Below are positions 17,695 to 25,641 of a stretch of 64,000 nt of DNA, one piece after another. The stretch is from Psychrosphaera ytuae (GTDB taxonomy: Bacteria; Pseudomonadota; Gammaproteobacteria; Enterobacterales; Alteromonadaceae): NCBI RefSeq assembly GCF_017638545.1, contig NZ_CP072110.1:248001-312000 (forward strand). Reading direction: 5' to 3'. The position numbers were made by a program, and so were the translations under genes. Each line of letters starts with the position of its first letter. Position 1 is the stretch's first letter. The notes under the pieces were generated by a model, which saw only the letters and a program-made list of their open reading frames with translations, was not told the DNA's origin and ran no database searches.

Positions 17695-18783
17695 TTGGAC
17701 CGTTTTTTTAAGATCAGGCCTTCGCATATGACAAGTAGTGTGCTTTTACTGTCGCTATTAAGCGGCTTTGCGCATGGAGCATCATCCGATGAAACAAGTA
17801 GTTCAAAACAGCAAACATTCCAGCCATTTTCCTATGTTTCCCAAACCATTACGGGAGCGCATGACGCAGGTCAATTGATCCACATCGATAGAACTCAAAG
17901 CGGTGGGTTTTCGGCAATGTGGGCGAGTGATGATTGCCAACAATTTTTGTTTGTATCTGATTACAGCCAAGTACCTGAGGACGAACTTGCTTTGCAACCT
18001 GTCCGGCGCTCAATGTGGTACCAAACCCTCAATACGTTTGACCCAAAAGGCCACTTAAGAAGTATGACTGTTACGCAATCAGGTGCTCTTAAAGCGTTGG
18101 ACGGGACAACACTTAAAGGCGCCGCCGAATCTATATTTTGGAATGGTGACGGTTATGTAGTGTCCTTTGATGATACTGGAGATCTTTGGTTATATCCAAG
18201 TAAAACACCATTTGGAAACATATTTGAAGTGACTCCGACAATTTACAAGCAACAAGCTTCATCGGGACTGGACAATGATGGACTAGAAACAATTGCTAAA
18301 TTGAAAGACGGCACAATAATTTCCATCTGGGAAAAAACAAAACGTGATGAATTAACTGCGACCATGAACATCATAGAAAAAGACAGTAAGCAGTCATCAT
18401 GGACTTTACAAGCGGTTAGTAATCCAAAAGACGCTACCGTGTTAGAGGATGGTACATTAGTAATACTTGAGAAAGATTGGTTAAGAGAGAAAGGGTCTCG
18501 ATTGAGATTCTCGTTATTAGCTGAGCCAAACTATAGCAATTGGCAAGTGGATCAAATCGTGAACACCAAAAACGTGTTTGATTTAACCGCTATCGACTAC
18601 GATAACTTTGAGGGGATGGCGTCCTGTACTATTGATAACAAAGAGCGGATTTTTATAGTTTCTGACGACAATGGTGACTGGCCAAAACGTCATTTCGAAG
18701 ACAAAAACATTCCCCGCCAAAAAACACTATTACTGTCATTTCAGGTTCAGGATCTAATTAATTCCACTAAGCTATCACCGTAG
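17695..18783 (+). CDS. Secreted phytase-like esterase-domain protein
   Basis: This protein has 362 residues. The start is a TTG with AGGAG seven bases upstream; a later in-frame ATG at 17728 is possible but has no such site. A signal peptide ends near residue 29 (AHG/ASS). The mature part resembles the 'esterase-like activity of phytase' domain (PF13449 as I recall): a propeller-like repeat pattern with the typical late segments DGLETIAKLKDG (about 203-214), DNFEGMAS (about 302-309) and VSDDNGDWPKRHF, followed by QKTLLLSFQV at the end. It probably acts in the periplasm. The substrate is unknown, and phytase activity itself should not be assumed. Confidence 0.65.
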   Translation: MDRFFKIRPSHMTSSVLLLSLLSGFAHGASSDETSSSKQQTFQPFSYVSQTITGAHDAGQLIHIDRTQSGGFSAMWASDDCQQFLFVSDYSQVPEDELALQPVRRSMWYQTLNTFDPKGHLRSMTVTQSGALKALDGTTLKGAAESIFWNGDGYVVSFDDTGDLWLYPSKTPFGNIFEVTPTIYKQQASSGLDNDGLETIAKLKDGTIISIWEKTKRDELTATMNIIEKDSKQSSWTLQAVSNPKDATVLEDGTLVILEKDWLREKGSRLRFSLLAEPNYSNWQVDQIVNTKNVFDLTAIDYDNFEGMASCTIDNKERIFIVSDDNGDWPKRHFEDKNIPRQKTLLLSFQVQDLINSTKLSP

Positions 18784-18820
18784 GCCGCTATTTTGTTTAA
18801 TTGACTTTAAAAATGGCGGC
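18784..18820 (+). terminator. Imperfect hairpin after the phytase-like gene
   Basis: GCCGCTATTTT (18784-18794) pairs with AAAATGGCGGC (18810-18820), 11 bp including one G-T pair. It is not followed by a strong T-tract, so it may be a weak terminator. Confidence 0.4.
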
Positions 18821-18874
18821 TATTTAAGTAGCATCGTCGACTTTCATAAAAACAATAATCCAAATGTGAGTACG

Positions 18875-19459
18875 ATGGCGCAATTATACTTTTATTATTC
18901 GGCAATGAATGCTGGAAAATCTACGACTTTGTTACAGTCTTCTTTTAACTACAAAGAGCGTGGCATGGAGCCCCAAATTTATACCGCTGCCATTGATAAT
19001 CGATACGAAGTTGGAAAAGTTACCTCGCGTATAGGTCTGGAAGCACCTGCTCGTATATTTAATAACGAAACAGATTTAAAAGCCGATGTATTAGACTTGT
19101 TAAAAGAAAAAAAAGTCGATTGTATTTTGGTTGATGAGTCTCAGTTTTTATCAAAACAACAAGTCGATCAACTAACTCAAGTTGTTGATGAATTAAAAAT
19201 TCCAGTCCTGTGTTACGGATTACGAACCGACTTTTTGGGCGAGCTATTTGAAGGCGCACAGTACCTATTGGCCTGGGCAGACAAATTAATTGAATTGAAA
19301 ACCGTGTGTCACTGTGGTCGAAAAGCAAATATGGTGTTGCGCACAGATGAAAATGGCAAAGCCATTGCCGACGGTGACCAAGTTCAAATTGGTGGAAATG
19401 ACAGGTATGTATCAATGTGCCGCAAACACTACAAGCAAGCCCTTAAAAACGAGCAATAG
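18875..19459 (+). CDS. tdk: Thymidine kinase (type II)
   Basis: This 194-residue enzyme phosphorylates thymidine (and deoxyuridine) with ATP for salvage. The N-terminus is almost the same as E. coli Tdk, with P-loop SAMNAGKST at residues 9-17. The DESQF motif carries the catalytic Glu near residue 87. Zinc-binding cysteines appear in the CHCGRKA segment near 144-150 and near the C-terminus (MCRKH). I chose the ATG at 18875 because it matches the E. coli N-terminus; a GTG nine bases upstream is in frame. An HD-domain nucleotidase gene starts 12 bases downstream, so the two are likely co-transcribed. Confidence 0.95.
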   Translation: MAQLYFYYSAMNAGKSTTLLQSSFNYKERGMEPQIYTAAIDNRYEVGKVTSRIGLEAPARIFNNETDLKADVLDLLKEKKVDCILVDESQFLSKQQVDQLTQVVDELKIPVLCYGLRTDFLGELFEGAQYLLAWADKLIELKTVCHCGRKANMVLRTDENGKAIADGDQVQIGGNDRYVSMCRKHYKQALKNEQ

Positions 19460-19471
19460 GAACAAAGAGTA

Positions 19472-20077
19472 GTGATATCTCCAAGCTATGATTTACAACA
19501 ACAGCTTTCTTTCATTACAGAGCTGGACAAGTTAAAAGCCGTAAAACGCAAAGCGTTGATCAAATGTGATGATAATCGATATGAAAACAGTGCTGAGCAC
19601 AGTTGGCATATTGCAATGGCTGCACAGGTTTTACACCCGTATGCAGAAGAGCCCGTCAACCTTGCAAGAGTTACCCAAATGTTATTAATCCATGACATTG
19701 TCGAAATCGATGCTGGTGACACATTTGCATTTGCGGAAGAAGCAGGCTTGGCTGCGCAAGAAGCCAAGGAAGAGGCCGCAGCTAATCGAATTTTTGGCTT
19801 ATTACCTAAACAACAGTTTGGGTACTTGAAGTCGCTATTTCGAGAGTTTGAAGAATGTAGCAGCGCGGACGGCCGCTTTGCTAAAGCCATAGACAGAATT
19901 TTACCTCTCATCCAAAACATGCAAAATGACGGAGGCAGTTGGGCACAACACAAAGTAAAACGTTCAGCTGTACTAGCGCGCAATCAATATTTAGAAGGAT
20001 TGGCTCCGGCTCTGTGGGAGTTTGTTCAAAGTCAAATTGACCAGGCAACGGAAAACGGCTGGTTATTAAACGAGTAA
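19472..20077 (+). CDS. HD-domain 5'-deoxynucleotidase (YfbR/HDDC2-like)
   Basis: This protein has 201 residues with a GTG start. The HD metal site is visible: His43 (SAEHSWH), His74-Asp75 (LLIHDIVEID) and Asp141 (AIDRILPL). The arrangement and length match the HD_3/HDDC2 group, whose best-known relative YfbR removes the 5'-phosphate from deoxynucleoside monophosphates. It lies 12 bases after tdk, so a kinase that makes dTMP and a phosphatase that could remove it are probably made together; this suggests control of dNMP pools. The exact substrate cannot be told from the sequence. Confidence 0.78.
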   Translation: MISPSYDLQQQLSFITELDKLKAVKRKALIKCDDNRYENSAEHSWHIAMAAQVLHPYAEEPVNLARVTQMLLIHDIVEIDAGDTFAFAEEAGLAAQEAKEEAAANRIFGLLPKQQFGYLKSLFREFEECSSADGRFAKAIDRILPLIQNMQNDGGSWAQHKVKRSAVLARNQYLEGLAPALWEFVQSQIDQATENGWLLNE

Positions 20078-20163
20078 AATTATCCGTTGGTCTGATTGAA
20101 ATTTGCACCGGGACCAAGACGTTGATATGTTGAATAAAACAACAATAAATCCACGGTCTCGGT

Positions 20164-21744
20164 ATGTCGCTCTTAAAAATAAAATCTAATTATCGCTTTT
20201 CGTCTTTGGCCACATTGGCATTGGTTTTGGGTTTTAATAGCTTTGCTATTCAAGCCAAAAAATGGACGGATCAAGAACTCGAACAATTCACATCTACTCA
20301 ATCGATCGCTGAAATACAAGACGCCTACCTTAAAGGTGAGCTGAGCGTATCTAGATTGACTCAATTTTATTTAGATAAGATTAAACGAGAAGATCACAAA
20401 TACAATTCTGTAATAGCGTTAAATCCAAACGTTTTAACTGTAGCGGAGAACCAAGATAAGGCATTGGCACAATACAATAAACAGAATATCCCTGCTTTGT
20501 TTGGCGTGCCAATTCTTCTCAAAGATAACATTGAGAGTTTTGAGCTTCCTACAACGGCGGGGTCACTTGCGTTAATAAATAACAACACAAAACGCGATGC
20601 AACCCTCACCGCAAATTTACGAAAAAATGGCGCCTTGATTCTTGGCAAAACCAATCTTAGCGAATGGGCTAACTTTCGTTCAGAACGTTCATCGAGTGGT
20701 TGGTCTGCAGTAGGTGGCCAAACGAAAAACCCACATGATGTCAGTAGAACTCCTTGTGGCTCGAGCTCTGGTTCGGGGGCTGCGGTTGCTGCAAATTTGG
20801 CAATAGCGGCAATAGGTACAGAAACAAATGGTTCAATAACTTGTCCAGCTGCAGTTAATGGCGTTGTAGGGGTTAAGCCAACGGTTGGGTTGGTGAGCCG
20901 TTTTGGTGTTGTGCCCATCTCGCCCTCACAAGATACAGCGGGACCTATGACCAAAAACGTTGCAGACGCCAAACGTATATTGTTTGCAATGCAAGGCATG
21001 GACACCAAAGATATAGAAACGACACAAAGTGGGCTAAAGAAAGTATCAAAAGTAGCTGCGCCTGTTCCACTAGAGGGTTTGCGATTAGGCGTTGTTTATT
21101 CTTCTGCCGAACAACACGAACAAGTGGCGGATATCATGAAACAAGCCCAACTATTGTTAAAGCAACATGGAGTAGAGTTAGTTATCGATTTGAAATTTGA
21201 GAGTTACGATGGTTTTTGGGCCGATTCCTACACGCAACTACTTCGCGAGTTTAAAACCTCAATAAATCACTACTTTTCTTCTTTACCAAGCGATATACCT
21301 AATGAATTAAATAGCTTAACTCTTGAGGGGTTAATCGAATTCAACCAACAAAATGCTGAACGGGAAATGCCATTTTTTCAGCAAGAAATATTCGTTAAGT
21401 CTCAGGCAACAGAAGGGATGAACACGCAAAGATACAAAAACCTGAAATCTAAGTTAAAGCGGGTTACCGGTAAAGAAAATATTGATGCCTTGTTGAAAAA
21501 GCACAAGCTTGACGCTTTGATTGCAGTAACTAGAGGCCCTGCATGGAAGATTGATAAAATAAACGGTGATCATAGCAATGGTGGTGTGTCGAGCTTTTCA
21601 GCTATTTCAGGATACCCGCATATAACAATACCAATGGCTAAACTACATAGCTTACCTATAGGCATTTCTGTGATGACAGGTTTTGCTGATGATGAAAAAG
21701 CTCTCAACATTGCGGCATCTTTAGAAACTGTTTTACAAAAATAG
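20164..21744 (+). CDS. Amidase-signature family hydrolase, exported
   Basis: This protein has 526 residues. A signal peptide covers residues 1-31 (IQA cut site). The amidase-signature Ser-cisSer-Lys triad is present: Lys120 in ILLKDNIE, a Ser near 200 in PCGSSSGSGAAVA, and nucleophile Ser224 in GTETNGSITCPA. The family hydrolyses amide bonds in a wide range of substrates. Export to the periplasm separates this protein from GatA and from cytoplasmic amidases and suggests use of an external amide or peptide. No Shine-Dalgarno site is clear at the ATG. A terminator follows. Confidence 0.88.
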   Translation: MSLLKIKSNYRFSSLATLALVLGFNSFAIQAKKWTDQELEQFTSTQSIAEIQDAYLKGELSVSRLTQFYLDKIKREDHKYNSVIALNPNVLTVAENQDKALAQYNKQNIPALFGVPILLKDNIESFELPTTAGSLALINNNTKRDATLTANLRKNGALILGKTNLSEWANFRSERSSSGWSAVGGQTKNPHDVSRTPCGSSSGSGAAVAANLAIAAIGTETNGSITCPAAVNGVVGVKPTVGLVSRFGVVPISPSQDTAGPMTKNVADAKRILFAMQGMDTKDIETTQSGLKKVSKVAAPVPLEGLRLGVVYSSAEQHEQVADIMKQAQLLLKQHGVELVIDLKFESYDGFWADSYTQLLREFKTSINHYFSSLPSDIPNELNSLTLEGLIEFNQQNAEREMPFFQQEIFVKSQATEGMNTQRYKNLKSKLKRVTGKENIDALLKKHKLDALIAVTRGPAWKIDKINGDHSNGGVSSFSAISGYPHITIPMAKLHSLPIGISVMTGFADDEKALNIAASLETVLQK

Positions 21745-21754
21745 AAATAGATAG

Positions 21755-21790
21755 GCTCACTATGTAAATAGTAGTGAGCTTGTTTTTTTT
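21755..21790 (+). terminator. Intrinsic terminator after the amidase gene
   Basis: An 8-bp stem (GCTCACTA / TAGTGAGC, 21755-21762 and 21772-21779) is followed within three bases by nine T. Confidence 0.85.
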
Positions 21791-21920
21791 TAAAGTAGGG
21801 GAACTTTTTCAAAATATTATTCTTAGTCGAAAATTAGTGTATTCATGTTTTTTAACAATAAGTTACACGTTTGTGTTTGTTTCGTTCTGTTTCTAAATGT
21901 TACATTTTTATTATTTTTTG

Positions 21921-21950
21921 TTGTGATATTTCTCGAACTGATGCTAGAAT
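21921..21950 (+). promoter_or_regulatory. Extended -10 promoter of the TonB-dependent receptor gene
   Basis: TTGTGA (21921-21926) and TAGAAT (21945-21950) are 18 bases apart, and TG sits one base before the -10 box. Transcription would begin near 21957. Confidence 0.55.
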
Positions 21951-22025
21951 GTCGTTCCAACCGTACAGTAGCAAGGTTTCGAAAGCTACTCGTCTGTATT
22001 TCTCAAAAAGCATAGATTTTTTACC

Positions 22026-22053
22026 TACCACCTTAATTGGATGGTATTTTTTT
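22026..22053 (+). terminator. Possible attenuator in the TonB-receptor leader
   Basis: TACCACC (22026-22032) can pair with GGATGGTA (22039-22046) with one bulged A and a 6-base loop, directly followed by seven T (22047-22053). The stem is weak, so full termination is uncertain. Confidence 0.35.
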
Positions 22054-22173
22054 GTGCGCGCGATTTATACCTTCGAGAGTAATTCAAACCGCTAGCTGGT
22101 TCTTGGTTGGGCGTTCCAAACGAGCAACTAAGGTTTATGTTTTAGCAATTATTGTCTCTACTAAGGAACAAAA

Positions 22174-24390
22174 ATGAATTTAAATAATGGTTCGAGCGCA
22201 CGTGTGCGAACTTTAAACCCTGTAGCAGCAGCTATGGCGTTTGCATTAACGACATCGGCATTTGTGGCACCTTCTTACGCGGAAGAAACTGAAGCGAAAA
22301 AAGAAGAGTCAAAAATGGAAGCGATCACAGTTACTGCAACTAAGCGCTCCCAAGTTATTTATGAAGTGCCAATCGCAATGAGTGCTTTTAGCGGCGACGC
22401 ATTGGCAGAGCAAGGCATTACTGGCATTACAGATGTTGGTAAATTTGTTCCTAACCTAAACATCACTGGCTTTTCAGCAGGCCACACTTCATCAGCAAAC
22501 CCATTCATTCGTGGTATCGGTCTACAAGACCACCTAATCACAACCGATCCTGGCGTAAGTATTTACGTTGACGGAGTATATTTAGGTCGTCAAGTTGGTC
22601 AAAACTGGAATCTAAACAACATTGACCGAATTGAAGTGTTACGTGGTCCTCAAGGTACTTTGTACGGCCGTAACTCAATCGGTGGTGCAATCAATATTAT
22701 CACTAAGCAACCAAATGCTCGTCCAGAAACAAAAGTGACGGCGGAAGTAGGGACTCGTGGTCGCTTAAAGGGTGATGTTTTTGTTAACCGTGAAATTTCA
22801 GAAGACGTAGCATTTAACTTCAACGCTGGTTACAACCGTCGTGATGGTTTAGGTGAGTTTATCAACCTTCCTGAAGCGAAATGGGATGTGGGTGAGAGTG
22901 AAGAATACTATGGTCGTTTTTCACTTAAAGTTAATGCAAGTGATGACTTGAGCTTTGTTGTTACTGCTGATGCAAACAATGGTGAAGGTGGTTTACGTCC
23001 TTACACAGTGAAGATTGACGAAGTTCCAAACGGTGCATATTACACAGGCATGCGTTTTGGTTCTCCAACACCGTCAGGTCCTTTGCGTAATTCAGATGTT
23101 GCTGCAGACCCATATGATAATGCGACTGGCACAATTGAAGTGACGGAAGTAACAAACAAAGCAAGTGGTTTGTCTTTCACAGCTGATTACAACATTAACG
23201 CTGATTTAGGCGCAAAATTCATCATTAGTAACCGTACGTCGGAATACAAAGCTGGCTTGGATGATGATGGTACTATTTACGATATGGACCAATACCCAGA
23301 ACGTGGTGAAGCAGACCAAACGTCAGTTGAATTACAATTAAATGGTTTTATTGGTGAAGTAGATTTTGTATCAGGTTTATACTGGTTTAGTGAAGAAGGT
23401 AAAAACCGCCAAGGTGAAGACTCGAGCTTCAACGGCGGACCAAACACTCTACAACTTGATCAAGAAACAACAAGCCGCGCTATTTTCGTTAACCTAGGTT
23501 ATGACCTTACTGACGAACTTCGCGTTTCTGGTGGCCTTCGTCACACAACTGATGAAAAAGAAGCGACAGCGTTTGTTGGTCAATCTTCAGGTCCAGCATT
23601 TGCTTCTGATAAATGGGATCAAGTATCTTTCGATTTATCAGCAAACTACACTATGGACAACGGTTTGAATGTATATACGAGCATTCAAAGTGGTTACCAA
23701 GGTGGTCAGTTCCCAGCACGTCCATACTGTTTGTTCGGTAACCCAGAGTGTTTTGTTGCTTCTGACAACATCACAGCGGTTAACTACGAAGTGGGCTTAA
23801 AAGGTCAGGTAACAAGTGACTTCAACATGAGTGTTGCATTCTTCAACACTGAGTATGAAGATTTACCATACCAAGTAAACACAGTAACTGACTCAGGTTT
23901 CGATACTAAGAACCTTATCGTTGAACAAACGTCTCGTGGTATCGAATGGGAAAGCACATGGTTGGTTACAGATAATCTAACCCTTCACACAAGTGCTGGA
24001 TATATTGACGTAGACGTAGAAGAGCAAAACGGTGTTAAACCTGTTGCACCATTAACTCCAGAATTAACAGCGTCAATCAGCCCGTCTTATGAGTTCGAAC
24101 TAGAAAATGGCGCGTTAATCAATACTCGAGTAGACTTCTCTTACCGTGATGACATGTATGGCGAGCCTAGCTCAGACCCTGCACGAATGACAGTGGTAGA
24201 AGCACGTACTCTAGTAAACCTAGATGTGTCATACTCACCGGCTAATGCTGATTGGACTGTGTCTTTCTACGGTCGAAATATCACAGATGAACGTTATGAC
24301 GATGCACGTCTTAACACAGGTGACTACTTGTTAGTTATTAAGAGCAACGACGCTAGCGAGTTTGGTGTACGTTACTCAGCTTCATTCTAA
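22174..24390 (+). CDS. TonB-dependent outer-membrane receptor
   Basis: This protein has 738 residues, with AAGGA before the ATG. A long signal peptide ends at about residue 36 (SYA cut site). A TonB-box-like AITVTATK follows near 48-55. The plug domain (about 60-170) shows IRGIGLQD, the ISIYVDGVYLGR-type segment and RIEVLRGPQGTLYGRNSIGGAINIITKQP, and the 22-strand barrel runs to a terminal Phe (RYSASF). The sequence resembles the large receptor group common in Alteromonadales and sphingomonads rather than a defined siderophore receptor. No energising or transport partners are adjacent, so the ligand is unknown. Expression may be controlled through the long leader. Confidence 0.93.
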   Translation: MNLNNGSSARVRTLNPVAAAMAFALTTSAFVAPSYAEETEAKKEESKMEAITVTATKRSQVIYEVPIAMSAFSGDALAEQGITGITDVGKFVPNLNITGFSAGHTSSANPFIRGIGLQDHLITTDPGVSIYVDGVYLGRQVGQNWNLNNIDRIEVLRGPQGTLYGRNSIGGAINIITKQPNARPETKVTAEVGTRGRLKGDVFVNREISEDVAFNFNAGYNRRDGLGEFINLPEAKWDVGESEEYYGRFSLKVNASDDLSFVVTADANNGEGGLRPYTVKIDEVPNGAYYTGMRFGSPTPSGPLRNSDVAADPYDNATGTIEVTEVTNKASGLSFTADYNINADLGAKFIISNRTSEYKAGLDDDGTIYDMDQYPERGEADQTSVELQLNGFIGEVDFVSGLYWFSEEGKNRQGEDSSFNGGPNTLQLDQETTSRAIFVNLGYDLTDELRVSGGLRHTTDEKEATAFVGQSSGPAFASDKWDQVSFDLSANYTMDNGLNVYTSIQSGYQGGQFPARPYCLFGNPECFVASDNITAVNYEVGLKGQVTSDFNMSVAFFNTEYEDLPYQVNTVTDSGFDTKNLIVEQTSRGIEWESTWLVTDNLTLHTSAGYIDVDVEEQNGVKPVAPLTPELTASISPSYEFELENGALINTRVDFSYRDDMYGEPSSDPARMTVVEARTLVNLDVSYSPANADWTVSFYGRNITDERYDDARLNTGDYLLVIKSNDASEFGVRYSASF

Positions 24391-24414
24391 TGTAGAATGT
24401 TGTAGTAAATCGAT

Positions 24415-24438
24415 AAAGCGCCTTAGGGCGCTTTTTTT
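24415..24438 (+). terminator. Intrinsic terminator after the TonB-receptor gene
   Basis: An 8-bp stem (AAAGCGCC / GGCGCTTT) with loop TTAG continues into a T-tract. Confidence 0.88.
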
Positions 24439-24592
24439 ATTTATAACTTAAGGCTTACCAATCGAACTCTATCAAAATAAGTAAATTCGGTTTTATAACA
24501 TTCTCTTCATGCTGGTCTATATTTAGTTTATTAGTCGACCTTTTTACTAAATTAGGTACTTGTATCGTCACGATGTTAGGAGTTGTGAAAAG

Positions 24593-25567
24593 ATGATAGA
24601 ACCCAGATTACCAGCTGATGAAAAAGCGCGCCTAGAGGCCCTTCATGCATTACAGATATTGGATAGCTCGCCCGAAGAGCGGTTCGATCGTCTCACTAGA
24701 ATGGCAAAGCGCATGTTTGGCGTGCCGATTTCTTTAGTTAGTTTGGTCGATGCAGATCGGCAATGGTTCAAGTCTAAACAGGGTTTGGATGCCAGCGAAA
24801 CTCCTCGCAATATTTCTTTTTGTGGTCACGCTATCTTGGGGGACGATATCTTTGATATACCCAATGCACTAAATGATAAGCGATTCCACGATAATCCATT
24901 GGTAACTGAAGCGCCACACATTCGCTTTTATGCTGGTTGTCCGGTTCGTTCAGCCAGTGGCTATAAGCTCGGAACAATATGTTTAATAGATGATCAGCCA
25001 AGAGAATTGACGGATGAAGATCGATTACTATTAAAGGATTTAGCGATGATGGTTGAACAAGAAATAATGTCGGTTCAATTAGCGACCCTAGACGAGCTGA
25101 CTGCACTTAACAACCGTCGAGGCTTTATGTCACTAGCCGGTCATTTGTTCGCGAATTGTGTTAGAAACGAACAGGCAGTGAGTTTATTGTTTTTTGATCT
25201 CAATAAGTTTAAACCTATAAACGACAAATATGGCCATTCAGAAGGGGATCGGGCCTTAGGTGTCTTTGCAGATATTTTAAGAAATTCGTTCAGACAATCC
25301 GATGTAGTGTCGCGCTTGGGTGGAGATGAATTTGTGGCCTTTTTATCAGATGCCAACCTTCGTGAGGCTAAATCGGCATTAAAGCGGGTTGAACAGCAAG
25401 TTTCAGATTACAACAAATTAAATGTATCTGAATGGAAGCTAGAATTTAGTGTAGGACATGTATCGGCTATGCCGCAACCCGGTGACAGCGTAGAGCAGCT
25501 TTTAGAAAAAGCCGATAAGGAAATGTATCGAAACAAAAAGAGCCGCGATAAATACAACCATCATTAA
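24593..25567 (+). CDS. GAF-GGDEF diguanylate cyclase
   Basis: This protein has 324 residues. I chose the ATG at 24593, which has AGGAG ten bases upstream, over an upstream in-frame TTG. An N-terminal GAF domain (about 25-160) has the FCGHAI and RFYAGCPVRSASGYKLGTICLID motifs of the group that precedes GGDEF domains. The GGDEF domain follows with an intact GGDEF at 243-247 and an RxxD inhibitory site (RQSD, 234-237) five residues before it. It should make cyclic-di-GMP from GTP in the cytoplasm with product inhibition; the GAF ligand is unknown. No membrane segment is present. The gene converges on an HD-GYP phosphodiesterase. Confidence 0.92.
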   Translation: MIEPRLPADEKARLEALHALQILDSSPEERFDRLTRMAKRMFGVPISLVSLVDADRQWFKSKQGLDASETPRNISFCGHAILGDDIFDIPNALNDKRFHDNPLVTEAPHIRFYAGCPVRSASGYKLGTICLIDDQPRELTDEDRLLLKDLAMMVEQEIMSVQLATLDELTALNNRRGFMSLAGHLFANCVRNEQAVSLLFFDLNKFKPINDKYGHSEGDRALGVFADILRNSFRQSDVVSRLGGDEFVAFLSDANLREAKSALKRVEQQVSDYNKLNVSEWKLEFSVGHVSAMPQPGDSVEQLLEKADKEMYRNKKSRDKYNHH

Positions 25568-25596
25568 TAAGCAATAACTCAAATAAACGATAAATG

Positions 25597-25641
25597 TTTA
25601 ATAAATATGGGGAGGCGCTAGCCATCCCCATATTTATTAAA
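25597..25641. terminator. 17-bp perfect inverted repeat between convergent c-di-GMP genes
   Basis: TTTAATAAATATGGGGA (25597-25613) and its exact complement (25625-25641) flank an 11-base centre. The stem is GC-rich near the loop and A/T-rich outside, so it can act as a bidirectional terminator. The right arm encodes the last codons of the HD-GYP protein, and the stop codon of that gene lies in the centre. Confidence 0.7.

Larger units (their letters stand above)
21791..22173 (+). other. Intergenic leader region before the TonB-dependent receptor
   Basis: This AT-rich stretch holds no convincing gene. It contains a good extended -10 promoter (21921-21950) and an attenuator-like hairpin with seven T (22026-22053). 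The predicted transcript would have an untranslated leader of about 215 bases. I do not recognise a known riboswitch class in it. Confidence 0.5.

Noticed and set aside
19486..19983. 165-codon open frame antisense to the HD nucleotidase gene
   Set aside because: It overlaps the HD-motif gene completely, and its Ser/Cys/Ala-rich sequence is typical of a shadow frame.
20394..21008. 204-codon open frame antisense to the amidase gene
   Set aside because: It is fully inside a well-supported amidase, whose Gly/Ser/Ala-rich codons leave the opposite strand open. It has no recognisable domain.
21871..22095. Open frame of 74 codons on the plus strand between the amidase and TonB-receptor genes
   Set aside because: It has no ribosome-binding site, unusual composition, and spans the predicted promoter and attenuator of the receptor gene, so it is probably not translated.
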